Counted from the stretch's first letter, positions 22,360-31,708 are shown. The stretch: DNA of 42,596 bases from Thiodiazotropha sp050305635 (GCA_050305635.1 JBNLFS010000094.1:1-42596), one strand, 5' to 3'. Notes: a model not told the origin generated them from the letters alone. A program made the numbers and translations.

Positions 22360-22680
22360 CGGCTCGATTCCCATAGTCAAAATCCCCACAGACCTTCATT
22401 GGTCATGTACACTGCGATGATTCTCCAGATTCTTTTCTTCGCGCGAACGGCTGACCATGAACGCCATTTTCACAGGCGGTATCGCCGGCTAGTTGGCCTT
22501 CGTACCCCATAAATCTCATGAACATCAGAACCAAGTCGCAGCATAGCGAAAAGCTTGATGCGTCAGCGCCCTGTACTACCCGGCTCACAGCCATCGGTGA
22601 CGATTTTGTGATAATTCCGTGAGGACTGTGCTATCTCTATCTGTTGAAATGCTCAGAATGAAGCATGAGGAGAGTCATCC

Positions 22681-23394
22681 ATGCAGCGCAACATACTCAT
22701 CGTCGAAGACGAGCCGGATATCGCCCATCTGGTTCAGACGCATCTGACCGATGCCGGCTATTCGGCGGATATCGCGGCCAACGGGGCTGCCGCCATGTCC
22801 CTGTTGAAGAAGGGCCGCTATCAGCTGGTGGTGCTGGACCTGATGCTCCCGGACACGGACGGTTTGACGCTCTGCCGCACTATCCGCGCCTCCGGTGACT
22901 ACAAGGCGATTCTCATGCTGACTGCGAAATCCACGGAACTCGATCGGGTGGTCGGTCTGGAGATGGGGGCGGACGACTATCTGACCAAGCCCTTCAGCGT
23001 TCCGGAACTCATGGCACGTATCAAGGCGCTGTTCCGGCGTATGGACGCGATGAACGGTTCAGCGGCGGATGCCCCCCGGGACGAACTGATCGAGTGGGAC
23101 GACCTGCGCATCGACGTCACCCGCCGCAACGTTACCGTTGCGGGGCGTTCCGTCGAGTTGACGGCCCGGGAGTTCGACCTGCTGTTGTTCTTTGCCCGCC
23201 ACCCGGGGCGGGTGTTCAGCCGCATCCAGTTGCTCGATAAAGTCTGGGGATACCAGCACGACGGCTACGAGCACACCGTGAATTCCCATATCAACCGGTT
23301 GCGGGCGAAGATCGAAAGCGACCCGGCTCAGCCCCGTTATGTCCTGACAGTGTGGGGTGTCGGCTACAAGTTCAACGATCAGCGCGGGGCATGA
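22681..23394 (+). CDS. OmpR-family response regulator
   Basis: 237 residues. The receiver domain (1-120) has the acidic pocket E9-D10, the phosphoacceptor D53 in VVLDLMLPD, T81 and K103 in LTKPF. The winged-helix DNA-binding domain (about 138-233) has ELTAREFDLLLFFARHPGRV, LLDKVWGY and HINRLRAKIE...VWGVGYKF. It is a transcription factor activated by phosphorylation from the kinase encoded 50 nt downstream. GAGGAGAG is 6 nt before the ATG. The regulon is unknown; the neighbours (toxin remnant and translation operon) give no clue. Confidence 0.95.
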   Translation: MQRNILIVEDEPDIAHLVQTHLTDAGYSADIAANGAAAMSLLKKGRYQLVVLDLMLPDTDGLTLCRTIRASGDYKAILMLTAKSTELDRVVGLEMGADDYLTKPFSVPELMARIKALFRRMDAMNGSAADAPRDELIEWDDLRIDVTRRNVTVAGRSVELTAREFDLLLFFARHPGRVFSRIQLLDKVWGYQHDGYEHTVNSHINRLRAKIESDPAQPRYVLTVWGVGYKFNDQRGA

Positions 23395-23444
23395 GCATGA
23401 ACCCCAACCGATCGACATCACGACGTCAGTGAGGTACTGGCAAC

Positions 23445-24911
23445 ATGTTCCACTCTCTCTACGCCCGTCTCTCATTGGCCCTGATTGGGCTTTTTCTGGT
23501 GACGGGTCTGGTGTATACCCTGATCACCGTGGCCAACACGGACCGCTACCTGCAGGAGATCACCCAGCACTTCAACAAGAATCTGGCGCAGCGCATCGTA
23601 ACCGATCGAAACCTGGTCATCGATGGTGAGATGAACGACAAGGCCCTGAAGCGCACCTTCGATACCTATATGCAGATCAATCCCAGCATCGAGATCTACC
23701 TGCTCGATGCCCAGGGCAATATCCTGGCGTTCTCAGCGGATCCTGGCAAGGTCAAGCGTACCCGTGTGGATACCGCGCCGATTCAGGCTTTCATGCGCGG
23801 TGAGGGCTTCCCTCTATTGGGCGACGACCCACGCTCCCTGGAACGTCGCAAGGCCTTTTCGGTAACTCAGGTGCCTGCCGGGGAGGGCGCTGAGGGATAT
23901 CTCTACGTAGTCCTTCGAGGAGAGGAATACGATAATGCCAAGCAGGCGGTTCAGGAGAGTTATGCCCTGAGGTACAGCGCCAGCGCGGTTGCCCTGAGTC
24001 TCGGTTTCGGCCTGCTGACCGGTCTGCTGCTGTTCCATTGGCTGACCCGTCGCCTGCAGCGACTCTCCCGGACCATGGTCTCGTTTCAGCAGAGTGGATT
24101 TACCCGTCACGAGCCCTTATCGGAGCAGTTTCGCCCCGAAGGGGACGAGGTGGATCGTCTGGGCGCCGCCTTCGAGGAGATGGCTCGCACCATCGCCGAT
24201 CAGTGGGGGCAGCTGAAGGATCAGGATCGTCTGCGTCGGGAACTGGTGGCCCAGGTGTCCCACGATCTGCGTACCCCCCTGGCCGCACTTCACGGCTATC
24301 TGGAAACCCTGCAGATGAAGCGGGGCGAACTCAGTGCAGCCCGGGAGCAGGATTACCTCAGGATTGCCCTGGATCAGAGCACCCGCCTGAAACGCATGGT
24401 CGAGGACCTGTTCGAGCTGGCCCAGCTCGAGGCCCGGGAGACCCAGCCCGTGTGTGAACCGATGTCTCTGGCGGAGCTGGTTCAGGACGTGATCCAGAAA
24501 TTCCAGCTGAGGGCTCAGCAGGGCGGGGTTACCCTGGATTGGCAGATTCCGCAAGATCCGCCCTTTGTGAATGCGGATTTCGCGATGATCGAACGGGTGC
24601 TGGACAACCTGATCGGCAATGCCCTGGATCACACCCCGCCCGGGGGGCGGGTCCGGCTCTCCTTCGAACGGGAGGCGTCCCAGGTCTGTGTCAGCGTGTC
24701 GGACACCGGCCCGGGCATTGCTGAGGATGAGTTGCAGCACCTGTTCGATCCCTTCTATCGCGGGCGTAAAACCGGACCGGACCGGGGGCATGCAGGTCTG
24801 GGGCTGGCCATCGCACGGCGCATGCTGGAGCTGCAGGGGGGCAGCATCAGGGCCGAAAACAACCCCGGGGGGGGAGCCAGTTTCTATTTCACCCTGCCCC
24901 TGGCAGGGTAG
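23445..24911 (+). CDS. Sensor histidine kinase, partner of the upstream response regulator
   Basis: 488 residues. Membrane helix 1 at about 8-29, a periplasmic sensor domain of about 145 residues containing YLLDAQGNILAFSADPG (PAS-like/dCache-like strand pattern), helix 2 at about 178-200, HAMP 200-255, DHp domain with H-box QVSHDLRTPLAAL (H273), then the HATPase domain with N-box RVLDNLIGNALDHTPPGG, G1 DTGPGIAEDEL, F-box LFDPFYRG and G2 AGLGLAIA. It autophosphorylates on H273 and passes the phosphate to D53 of the regulator. The ligand is not evident. No active-site residue is missing. Confidence 0.93.
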   Translation: MFHSLYARLSLALIGLFLVTGLVYTLITVANTDRYLQEITQHFNKNLAQRIVTDRNLVIDGEMNDKALKRTFDTYMQINPSIEIYLLDAQGNILAFSADPGKVKRTRVDTAPIQAFMRGEGFPLLGDDPRSLERRKAFSVTQVPAGEGAEGYLYVVLRGEEYDNAKQAVQESYALRYSASAVALSLGFGLLTGLLLFHWLTRRLQRLSRTMVSFQQSGFTRHEPLSEQFRPEGDEVDRLGAAFEEMARTIADQWGQLKDQDRLRRELVAQVSHDLRTPLAALHGYLETLQMKRGELSAAREQDYLRIALDQSTRLKRMVEDLFELAQLEARETQPVCEPMSLAELVQDVIQKFQLRAQQGGVTLDWQIPQDPPFVNADFAMIERVLDNLIGNALDHTPPGGRVRLSFEREASQVCVSVSDTGPGIAEDELQHLFDPFYRGRKTGPDRGHAGLGLAIARRMLELQGGSIRAENNPGGGASFYFTLPLAG

Positions 24912-24926
24912 TCCTTTTGGCGGAAC

Positions 24927-24988
24927 GAGGTTCTGCCGTTAGCGGCAAAACCTCTCCTGAGAGGCCAGGATCCGGAACTTTTTCCGGA
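24927..24988 (+). terminator. Two tandem hairpins after the kinase gene
   Basis: GAGGTT-c-TGCCG-ttag-CGGCA-a-AACCTC (24927-24954) is an 11-bp stem with one mismatch; TCCGGAA-cttt-TTCCGGA (24971-24988) is a perfect 7-bp stem. Neither has a downstream T-run. They separate the two-component operon from the rimP promoter and may end or protect the kinase transcript. Confidence 0.45.
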
Positions 24989-25001
24989 CGTTTGGGACAA
25001 A

Positions 25002-25030
25002 TTGCGTCAACAAAGTCCCTGTGCTAGAAT
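25002..25030 (+). promoter_or_regulatory. Sigma70-like promoter of the rimP-nusA-infB operon
   Basis: -35 TTGCGT (25002-25007), 17-nt spacer, -10 TAGAAT (25025-25030). Transcription would start near 25037, giving a leader of about 180 nt before rimP. Confidence 0.7.
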
Positions 25031-25036
25031 TCGCGC

Positions 25037-25110
25037 CGAATTTGCAGATTTATCAGACTGCAAATGATGCAGTGAACTATAATAAAAGCCCCGATAGCGG
25101 GGTTTTTTTG
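25037..25110 (+). ncRNA. Leader RNA with alternative hairpins and an intrinsic terminator (attenuator candidate)
   Basis: From the predicted start, TTTGCAG (25041-25047) can pair with CTGCAAA (25058-25064), or CTGCA (25058-25062) can instead pair with TGCAG (25068-25072). Then AAAAGCCCCG-atag-CGGGGTTTTTTT (25084-25109) is a textbook intrinsic terminator. A short terminated RNA of about 70 nt is expected unless read-through occurs. Feedback by NusA on its own operon is a plausible purpose. Confidence 0.5.
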
Positions 25111-25179
25111 TTTTCGAGAACAAGTGCTTGGCGCCACCGGCAGTGATACTGCCGATTACTTGTTCGCGGAACTGAACGG

Positions 25180-25203
25180 ATGGGCCAAGCGCCCATTTTT
25201 TAT
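25180..25203 (+). terminator. Second intrinsic terminator, directly before rimP
   Basis: ATGGGC-caagc-GCCCAT followed by TTTTTATT, ending 14 nt before the rimP start. Together with 25084-25109 it gives two tandem terminators in the operon leader. It also argues against a rimP start upstream of 25217. Confidence 0.6.
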
Positions 25204-25216
25204 TGCGGTGGAAAAA

Positions 25217-25675
25217 ATGCGGACTGCCCCGGAAAAGCTGAAAACCCTTGTTCGCCAGGAGGTTGAACTCCTAGGCTATGAATTGCTGGGTATCGAGCTG
25301 ACCGGTCAGGGAAAGTCCGGTATGTTGTTGCGGATCTATATCGATCATCCCGAGGGCATCGTTCTGGACGACTGCGTTCAGGTCAGTCATCAGGTGAGTG
25401 GTGTGCTGGATGTGGAAGATCCGATCAAGGAGCGTTACCAGTTGGAGGTGTCCTCCCCCGGGATGGACCGGCCGCTGTTTGAAAAGGCCCACTTCGAACG
25501 CTTCAAGGGCAGTCGTGTACGAGTCAAGACTCATGAAAAGATTGAGGGTCGTCACCGGTTCACGGGTGAGCTGGGTGGCGTGGAAGACAATCAGGTATTG
25601 ATTGAAGACGATGGGACACTCTATCGGATTCCGATCGATTTAGTCGATTCGGCGCGTGTGATACCCGAATTTTGA
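25217..25675 (+). CDS. rimP: Ribosome maturation factor RimP
   Basis: 152 residues from ATG 25217 (MRTAPEKLKTLVRQEVELLG). This is the normal RimP length; an upstream in-frame extension from 25124 would run through the leader terminator. The motifs GYELLGIEL, LRIYIDHPEGIVLDDCVQVS and YQLEVSSPGMDRPLF are diagnostic, followed by the C-terminal SH3-like domain (RVKTHEKIEGRHRFTGEL). RimP binds the 30S precursor and assists S12 and S19 assembly. First gene of the rimP-nusA-infB-rbfA-truB operon, 16 nt before nusA. Confidence 0.95.
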   Translation: MRTAPEKLKTLVRQEVELLGYELLGIELTGQGKSGMLLRIYIDHPEGIVLDDCVQVSHQVSGVLDVEDPIKERYQLEVSSPGMDRPLFEKAHFERFKGSRVRVKTHEKIEGRHRFTGELGGVEDNQVLIEDDGTLYRIPIDLVDSARVIPEF

Positions 25676-25691
25676 ATTTAGGAAGCAATTG

Positions 25692-27185
25692 ATGAGTAAA
25701 GAGATCTTGCTGGTCGTAGATGCGGTTTCCAACGAAAAAGATGTTGAGAAAGGCATCATTTTCGAGGCCATAGAAGCCGCATTGGCATCCGCCACACGGA
25801 AACGCAACGGCGACGACATCCTGGTGCGGGTTGCCATTGATCGAGCCACGGGCGACTATGAAACCTTCCGTCGCTGGGAAGTCGTGGAAGCCTATTCCGA
25901 GGATGAACCGGATGCGCCTCTGCGTCAGGTGATTCTCGATGTAGCCCGTGAAGACGATCCCGAGATCCAGGTGGGCGACTTCGTCGAAGAGCCTATCGAA
26001 TCCATCGAATTCGGTCGCATCGCCGCCCAGGCAGCCAAGCAGGTCATCGTACAGAAGGTCAGGGAAGCGGAACGGGCCAAGGTGGTCGAAGCCTACAAGG
26101 GGCGTGAAGGTGAGCTGGTCACCGGTGTGGTCAAGCGCGTCGACCGGGGCAATGTTTTTCTCGATCTGGGCGGCAATGCCGAAGCGTTCATCGGCCGCGA
26201 GCACATGATTCCCAAGGAATCGGTTCGAGTGGGCGACCGGGTACGCGGTTATCTCTATGAAATCCGTTCGGAACCCCGGGGTCCGCAGCTGTTCATCAGT
26301 CGCACCATGCCGGAACTGCTGATGGAACTGTTCAAACTTGAGGTGCCGGAAGTCGGCGAGGGCCTGATTCAGATTAAGAGCGCGGCCCGTGATCCGGGAC
26401 TCCGCGCCAAGATCGCGGTCAAGGCCATGGATCAGCGTATCGATCCGGTCGGAGCCTGCGTCGGCATGCGGGGCTCCCGGGTACAGGCGGTCTCCAACGA
26501 ACTCAACGGCGAGCGGGTCGACATCATCCTGTGGAACGACAATCCTGCCCAGTATGTGATCAATGCCATGTCACCCGCGGACGTGGTCTCCATCGTCGTC
26601 GATGAAGATACCCACACCATGGACGTTGCGGTGAGCGAAGAGAATCTTTCCCAGGCGATCGGGCGCGGCGGACAGAATGTTCGCTTGGCCAGCCAGTTGA
26701 CCGGATGGGAACTCAATGTCATGGATGAGGCCCAGGCATCTGAGAAGAGCGAATCCGAAGCCCGCGGCTTCATGGAAACCTTCATGGAGCAGCTGGATGT
26801 GGACGAGGACGTGGCGGCGATTCTGGTGCAGGAGGGTTTCACCAGTGTCGACGAGGTGGCCTATGTGCCGATCGAGGAGATGTATGCGGTCGAGGAATTC
26901 GATGAGGAATTGGTCAATGAGCTACGCAGCCGGGCCAAAGACTTTCTGCTGACCCGCGCCATCGCCAACGAAGAGGCATTCAAGGAACCGGCGGAGGATC
27001 TGCTCAACATGGAAGGCATGGATCAACAGCTGGCCTTCACCCTGGCGGGACGCGGCGTGGTCACCATGGAAGACCTGGCGGAACAGTCCATCGACGATTT
27101 GATGGAGATCGATGACATGGATGAGGAGCGGGCGGGTCAGCTGATCATGACCGCGCGGGCGCCCTGGTTCGAAGAGGCGAAATAA
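25692..27185 (+). CDS. nusA: Transcription termination/antitermination factor NusA
   Basis: 497 residues from ATG 25692, with AGGAAG 6 nt upstream (a TTG one codon earlier is disfavoured). N-terminal RNA-polymerase-binding domain 1-125 (EILLVVDAVSNEK), S1 domain about 132-200 (GELVTGVVKRVDRGNVFLDL), KH1 (VGACVGMRGSRVQAV, about 253), KH2 (AIGRGGQNVRLAS, about 322), and two C-terminal acidic repeats (about 360-425 and 435-497), as in E. coli-type NusA. It controls pausing, Rho-independent termination and rRNA antitermination, and could act on the tandem terminators in its own leader. Confidence 0.97.
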   Translation: MSKEILLVVDAVSNEKDVEKGIIFEAIEAALASATRKRNGDDILVRVAIDRATGDYETFRRWEVVEAYSEDEPDAPLRQVILDVAREDDPEIQVGDFVEEPIESIEFGRIAAQAAKQVIVQKVREAERAKVVEAYKGREGELVTGVVKRVDRGNVFLDLGGNAEAFIGREHMIPKESVRVGDRVRGYLYEIRSEPRGPQLFISRTMPELLMELFKLEVPEVGEGLIQIKSAARDPGLRAKIAVKAMDQRIDPVGACVGMRGSRVQAVSNELNGERVDIILWNDNPAQYVINAMSPADVVSIVVDEDTHTMDVAVSEENLSQAIGRGGQNVRLASQLTGWELNVMDEAQASEKSESEARGFMETFMEQLDVDEDVAAILVQEGFTSVDEVAYVPIEEMYAVEEFDEELVNELRSRAKDFLLTRAIANEEAFKEPAEDLLNMEGMDQQLAFTLAGRGVVTMEDLAEQSIDDLMEIDDMDEERAGQLIMTARAPWFEEAK

Positions 27186-27276
27186 CGCGCTGCTACGAAC
27201 GGTGGGGGAAGCCCTGCTCAGCGCATATGCGCAGCACGGCAAGAGATGGATAAGGCAAATTCGAGAGGCCTGATGA

Positions 27277-29889
27277 ATGAGTGAAGTAACGGTAGCACAA
27301 CTTGCAAACGTCGTAGGCATTCCTGCCGACCTGTTGATGGAACAGTTGGCGGATGCCGGAATCCAGGCCAAGAGCCCAGAGGACAGAATCTCCGACGAAG
27401 AGAAGGCGAAGCTGCTGCTGCATCTGCGCGAAAGTCATGGCAAGAAAAAGACCACCACGGTGACCGCGCCGAGCAAAGTGACCTTGCGTCGTAAGACCGT
27501 GAGCGAACTACGCCAGCCGACGGGCAGCGGCCGCAGCACCAGCCGTGCCTCGACGGTACCGGCCAAGACCGTGAGCGTCGAAGTCCGCAAGAAGCGCACC
27601 TACGTCAAACGCGCTAACGTGGAATCGGACGAATCCAAGATTCGCGAAGCCGAGGAGGCTCGCAAGGCGTTGGATCAGCAGGCCAAGGAACGGGCGGCCA
27701 TCGATGCCGAGATCGAAGCGCGCAAGGCGGCCGAGGCGGCCAAGCGTGCCGCGGAAGATGCTGTGAAGCGGGAGCAGGAAGAGGCCGCGAAGCAAGCCGC
27801 GGAGGAAGAGGCGAAACGTATGGCGGAGGAGGCTGCCAAGAAACTCATGGAAGAGGAAGCGAGCAGTCCCGCGGAGCAGGCGGGCGAGGAGATCGAGGCG
27901 AAAGCCAAGACCGATCCGGCACGCGCCAAGAAAGGCCGCAAGGATGGGCGCCGCACCGAAAAAGGTTTTGACGAAAGCGATAACGACAACCGTTCCGAGC
28001 GCAAAGAGTTGCATGTGTCCGAGGAGTTGCGCGGTCGCCGGAAAAAGAAACCCGGCGGCAAACAGCGCCGTTCCGTCGGCTCACCCAGCGAGGCGCAGCA
28101 CGGTTTCCAGCGTCCCACCTCACCCGTGGTCCACGAGGTGAAGGTGCCCGATACGATTACTGTGGCCGATCTGGCTCAGCGCATGACGGTCAAGGCGGCC
28201 GAGGTGATCAAAGTGCTCATGAAGATGGGCATGATGGTCACCATCAACCAGGTGCTGGACCGGGATACCGCGACCCTGGTGGTCGAAGAGATGGGCCACG
28301 TACCGGTCATGCAGCGGGAAGAGGATATCGAAGCCGATCTGCTGAGTCGGGAGGATGAGGCCACGATCCAGGGCGAGCTGGTTTCCCGTCCGCCGGTGGT
28401 CACCATCATGGGTCATGTCGATCACGGCAAGACCTCTCTGCTCGACTATATCCGCACCAGTCGCGTGGCGGCTGGTGAAGCGGGCGGCATCACCCAGCAT
28501 ATCGGCGCCTACCATGTCGATACCGAGAAGGGCACGGTCTCCTTCCTGGATACCCCCGGCCACGCGGCCTTCACCGCGATGCGCGCCCGTGGCGCCAAGG
28601 TCACGGATATCGTCATCCTGGTCGTGGCGGCGGACGATGGCGTCATGCCCCAGACCAAAGAGGCGATCCAGCATGCCCGCGCGGCGGACGTTCCCCTCAT
28701 CGTGGCGATCAACAAGATCGACAAGGAGGACGCCAATCCCGACCGGGTGATTCAGGAGTTGTCGCTACAGGAAGTCATTCCGGAAGACTGGGGCGGTGAC
28801 ACCATGTTCGTGCGCGTCTCGGCCAAGACCGGCGAGGGCATCGATGCGTTGCTCGACGCCATCCTGCTGCAGGCCGAAGTCCTGGAGCTCAAAGCGGTCG
28901 AGGACGGTCCCGCGACCGGTTCCATTGTAGAGTCCTCCCTGGACAAGGGGCGTGGACCGGTGGCCACCGTGCTGGTGCAGTCCGGTACTCTGAACCGAGG
29001 CGATATGATCGTTTCGGGCAAGGAGTACGGTCGTGTGCGTGCGATGTTCGATGAGAACGGCCGTTCCATCAAAAAGGCGGGTCCCTCCATCCCGGTGGTG
29101 GTGCTGGGTCTTTCCGGTACCCCCGAGGCCGGTGACGACGTGCGTGCGGTGAGTGATGAGCGGCGTGCCCGTGAACTGGCGGAACTGCGTCACGACCGTC
29201 AACGCGATACCCGTCTGGCGGCCCAGAAAGCGGCGAAGCTGGAAGAGATGTTCACCCAGATGACCGAGGGCGAGACCCAGACCCTGAATATCATCGTCAA
29301 GGCGGATGTGCAGGGTTCCGTGGAAGCGCTCAAGGACTCCCTGATCAAGACCTCCAACGACGAGGTCAAGGTGCGGGTGGTGGCTTCCGGTGTGGGGGGT
29401 ATCAACGAATCCGACGCCAACCTGGCAGTCACCTCGAATGCCATCATCATCGGCTTCAACGTGCGTGCCGATGCGGGCGCGCGCCGGGTGGTCGAAGAGC
29501 AGGGCATTGATATGCGCTACTACAGCATCATCTATGAAATCATCGATGATGTGAAGAAGGCCATATCCGGTATGTTGTCACCGGAGATTCGTGAAGAGAT
29601 CATCGGTCTGGCGGAAGTGCGCGATGTTTTCCGCAACTCCAAGATCGGTGCAATCGCCGGCTGCATGGTGCTCGAGGGTGTGGTGAGACGCAATAGTCCG
29701 ATCCGCGTGCTGCGTGAAAATGTGGTGATTTTCGAGGGCGCCCTCGAATCCCTGCGTCGTTTCAAGGACGACGTGAACGAGGTGAAGAGCGGCATGGAAT
29801 GCGGTATCGGCGTGAAGAATTACAACGACGTCAAACCGGGTGATCAGATCGAAGTCTTCGAACGCACCGAAGTGGCGAGAACGGTATAA
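27277..29889 (+). CDS. infB: Translation initiation factor IF-2
   Basis: 870 residues. N-terminal IF2_N helix bundle (1-55), a highly charged Ala/Glu/Lys coiled-coil-like stretch (about 120-205) and a basic linker, a second IF2_N domain (about 290-345, VPDTITVADLAQRM), then the GTPase: P-loop GHVDHGKTS (from 379), switch 2 DTPGHAAF, and NKID. Domains II, III and the fMet-tRNA-binding domain IV (YSIIYEIIDDVKKAISGML) follow. It positions initiator tRNA on the 30S subunit and promotes subunit joining. Internal in-frame starts could give the shorter isoforms known in enterobacteria. 91 nt after nusA, 6 nt before rbfA. Confidence 0.97.
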   Translation: MSEVTVAQLANVVGIPADLLMEQLADAGIQAKSPEDRISDEEKAKLLLHLRESHGKKKTTTVTAPSKVTLRRKTVSELRQPTGSGRSTSRASTVPAKTVSVEVRKKRTYVKRANVESDESKIREAEEARKALDQQAKERAAIDAEIEARKAAEAAKRAAEDAVKREQEEAAKQAAEEEAKRMAEEAAKKLMEEEASSPAEQAGEEIEAKAKTDPARAKKGRKDGRRTEKGFDESDNDNRSERKELHVSEELRGRRKKKPGGKQRRSVGSPSEAQHGFQRPTSPVVHEVKVPDTITVADLAQRMTVKAAEVIKVLMKMGMMVTINQVLDRDTATLVVEEMGHVPVMQREEDIEADLLSREDEATIQGELVSRPPVVTIMGHVDHGKTSLLDYIRTSRVAAGEAGGITQHIGAYHVDTEKGTVSFLDTPGHAAFTAMRARGAKVTDIVILVVAADDGVMPQTKEAIQHARAADVPLIVAINKIDKEDANPDRVIQELSLQEVIPEDWGGDTMFVRVSAKTGEGIDALLDAILLQAEVLELKAVEDGPATGSIVESSLDKGRGPVATVLVQSGTLNRGDMIVSGKEYGRVRAMFDENGRSIKKAGPSIPVVVLGLSGTPEAGDDVRAVSDERRARELAELRHDRQRDTRLAAQKAAKLEEMFTQMTEGETQTLNIIVKADVQGSVEALKDSLIKTSNDEVKVRVVASGVGGINESDANLAVTSNAIIIGFNVRADAGARRVVEEQGIDMRYYSIIYEIIDDVKKAISGMLSPEIREEIIGLAEVRDVFRNSKIGAIAGCMVLEGVVRRNSPIRVLRENVVIFEGALESLRRFKDDVNEVKSGMECGIGVKNYNDVKPGDQIEVFERTEVARTV

Positions 29890-29895
29890 ACCCGC

Positions 29896-30255
29896 ATGTC
29901 GAAGGATTACCAGCGTACCGACCGTGTCGGGGCCGAGATGCAGCGTGAACTGGCGATGCTCATTCGGGATGAAATCAAGGATCCCGGGTTGGGCATGGTC
30001 ACCGTTCAGGCGGTGCGCGTGGTGCGTGATCTTTCCCAAGCCAAGGTCTATTTCACGACCCTGGGTGCCCAGTTCAGCCGGGAGGCGAGCGCCTCCCACC
30101 TCAACCAGGTCGCAGGTCATCTGCGCTGGTTGCTGGGCAAGAGCATGAAGCTGCGCAGCGTACCCAAACTGCATTTTGTCTACGACGACTCGGTTGAGCA
30201 TGGGGAGCATCTCACCCACCTGATCGAGCGTGCCGTGACTGAAAAACCATCCTGA
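29896..30255 (+). CDS. rbfA: 30S ribosome-binding factor RbfA
   Basis: 119 residues, a single KH-type domain. The conserved starts RTDRVGAEMQRELAMLIRDE and IKDPGLGMVTVQAVRVVRDL, then AKVYFTTLG and KLHFVYDDSVEHGEHL, identify RbfA. It binds the 16S rRNA 5' helix during late 30S maturation and cold adaptation. The ATG follows the infB stop by 6 nt, so translation is likely coupled. The C-terminus is short, without the extended tail of E. coli RbfA. Confidence 0.95.
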   Translation: MSKDYQRTDRVGAEMQRELAMLIRDEIKDPGLGMVTVQAVRVVRDLSQAKVYFTTLGAQFSREASASHLNQVAGHLRWLLGKSMKLRSVPKLHFVYDDSVEHGEHLTHLIERAVTEKPS

Positions 30256-30298
30256 TCAAACCGAACAGAACTCCTCCAATTCGATTTAGAGCACTAAT

Positions 30299-31219
30299 AT
30301 GGGACGTCGTCGTAACAGAGGGCGCAATATCAATGGGGTATTGCTGCTTGATAAACCAGAAGGCATGACCTCGAACAAGGCACTGCAGGAGATAAAATTT
30401 CTCTACAAGGCCGCCAAGGCGGGGCACACCGGAAGCCTCGATCCGCTGGCCACCGGACTGCTGCCGATCTGCCTGGGGGAGGCAACCAAGTTGTCTGCAT
30501 TCCTTCTCGATGCGGACAAGCGCTATCGTGTGCGGGTCAAGCTGGGGGAGACCACCACCACCGCCGATGCCGAGGGCGAGGTGATCGAACGGGCCGATCC
30601 CAGCGGGGTGACCGAGGAGCGCCTAAGGGCAGTCCTGGACGAGTTCATGGGCGAACAGCAGCAGCTGCCACCCATGTATTCCGCCGTCAAGCACCAGGGC
30701 GAGCGTCTTTATAAGTTGGCCCGGCAGGGCATCGAGGTGGAGCGTGAACCGCGAACCATCCAAATCTACGCCCTTGAGCTGCTGGGCTTCGAACTGCCCG
30801 AATTTGAAATGGATGTGCACTGTTCCAAGGGGACCTATGTGCGCACCCTGGCCGAGGATATCGGCAAGCGGCTGGGATGCGGCGCCTATGTCAGCGCCCT
30901 GCGGCGCACCGGTGTCGGCCCCTACAGCGACGCTGAGATGCTGACCCTGGAACAGGTACAGGCTGCCTTCGGTGACAAGCGTTTCGAGGAGATGGACCAG
31001 TGGCTGCTGCCCCTGGAGAGCGCCCTGGCCAATTGGCCGGAAGTGGCGCTGACAGCGGATGCCGCGTTCTACATGAAGCAGGGACAGCCCATCCTGGTGC
31101 CGAATGCACCGACCAGTGGCTGGGTCCGGCTGTATGCCAACAAAACGGAGTTTCTCGGAGTTGGCCAGATCCTGGATGACGGACGGGTAGCGCCCAAGCG
31201 CCTGATGCAGGCGGGTTGA
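30299..31219 (+). CDS. truB: tRNA pseudouridine-55 synthase TruB
   Basis: 306 residues. The catalytic aspartate is D48 in GHTGSLDPLATGLLPI; KRYRVRVKLGETTTTADAEG and YSAVKHQGERLYKLARQG are further family blocks, and the thumb/RNA contact region CSKGTYVRTLAEDIG is present. A C-terminal PUA-like extension (about 245-306, PILVPN...LGVGQILDDGRVAPKRLM) completes the E. coli-type protein. It makes pseudouridine 55 in the T-loop of tRNAs and acts as a tRNA-folding chaperone. Start ATG 30299, 43 nt after rbfA. Confidence 0.96.
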   Translation: MGRRRNRGRNINGVLLLDKPEGMTSNKALQEIKFLYKAAKAGHTGSLDPLATGLLPICLGEATKLSAFLLDADKRYRVRVKLGETTTTADAEGEVIERADPSGVTEERLRAVLDEFMGEQQQLPPMYSAVKHQGERLYKLARQGIEVEREPRTIQIYALELLGFELPEFEMDVHCSKGTYVRTLAEDIGKRLGCGAYVSALRRTGVGPYSDAEMLTLEQVQAAFGDKRFEEMDQWLLPLESALANWPEVALTADAAFYMKQGQPILVPNAPTSGWVRLYANKTEFLGVGQILDDGRVAPKRLMQAG

Positions 31220-31399
31220 GCCGCGGGGCGGGCCGAGCGTGGCTTGCCGTATCCGCCCAGAACGCGCATACTACGCGGTCTTCCAGGTAGAGCCTGAACA
31301 AAACAACCAGATTTAACCGGTCCGGACGGCCTGAACTCATTGTCGGGTCGGCCTTTCAAGTGGCCATTTTTTATCGACGTAACCTACAGGAGACACGTC

Positions 31400-31669
31400 A
31401 TGTCAATGAGTGCGACAGAGAAGAAAACGATTGTTGAAGAGTATCAGCGCGCCCCGGGCGACACCGGTTCACCGGAAGTACAGATTGCCCTGATGACCGG
31501 CCGCATTACCCAGCTCACCGAACACTTCAAACAGCACAAACAGGATCACCATTCCCGCCAGGGTCTGGTTCGCCTGGTCAACTCCCGCCGCAAACTGCTG
31601 GATTATCTGAAGGACAAAGACCTTCAGCGTTACAAAGACCTGATCGCCCGACTCGGTCTGCGCCGCTAA
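31400..31669 (+). CDS. rpsO: 30S ribosomal protein S15
   Basis: 89 residues from ATG 31400, with AGGAG 7 nt upstream; this is exactly the E. coli length, while an earlier in-frame start at 31340 would be non-homologous. The blocks GDTGSPEVQIALMTGRI, HKQDHHSRQGL and VNSRRKLLDYLK are diagnostic. S15 binds helix 22 of 16S rRNA early in assembly and, in enterobacteria, represses its own mRNA through a leader pseudoknot. The 180-nt truB-rpsO interval probably contains an rpsO promoter and this control region, but I could not define it. Confidence 0.97.
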   Translation: MSMSATEKKTIVEEYQRAPGDTGSPEVQIALMTGRITQLTEHFKQHKQDHHSRQGLVRLVNSRRKLLDYLKDKDLQRYKDLIARLGLRR

Positions 31670-31708
31670 ATCATCCTGCCAAATACGAAACAAGCCAAGG
31701 ATTCAACC

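Noticed and set aside
25124..25216. Upstream extension of rimP by 31 codons
   Set aside because: It would be translated through an intrinsic terminator hairpin, and the remaining 152 residues already equal the normal RimP length.
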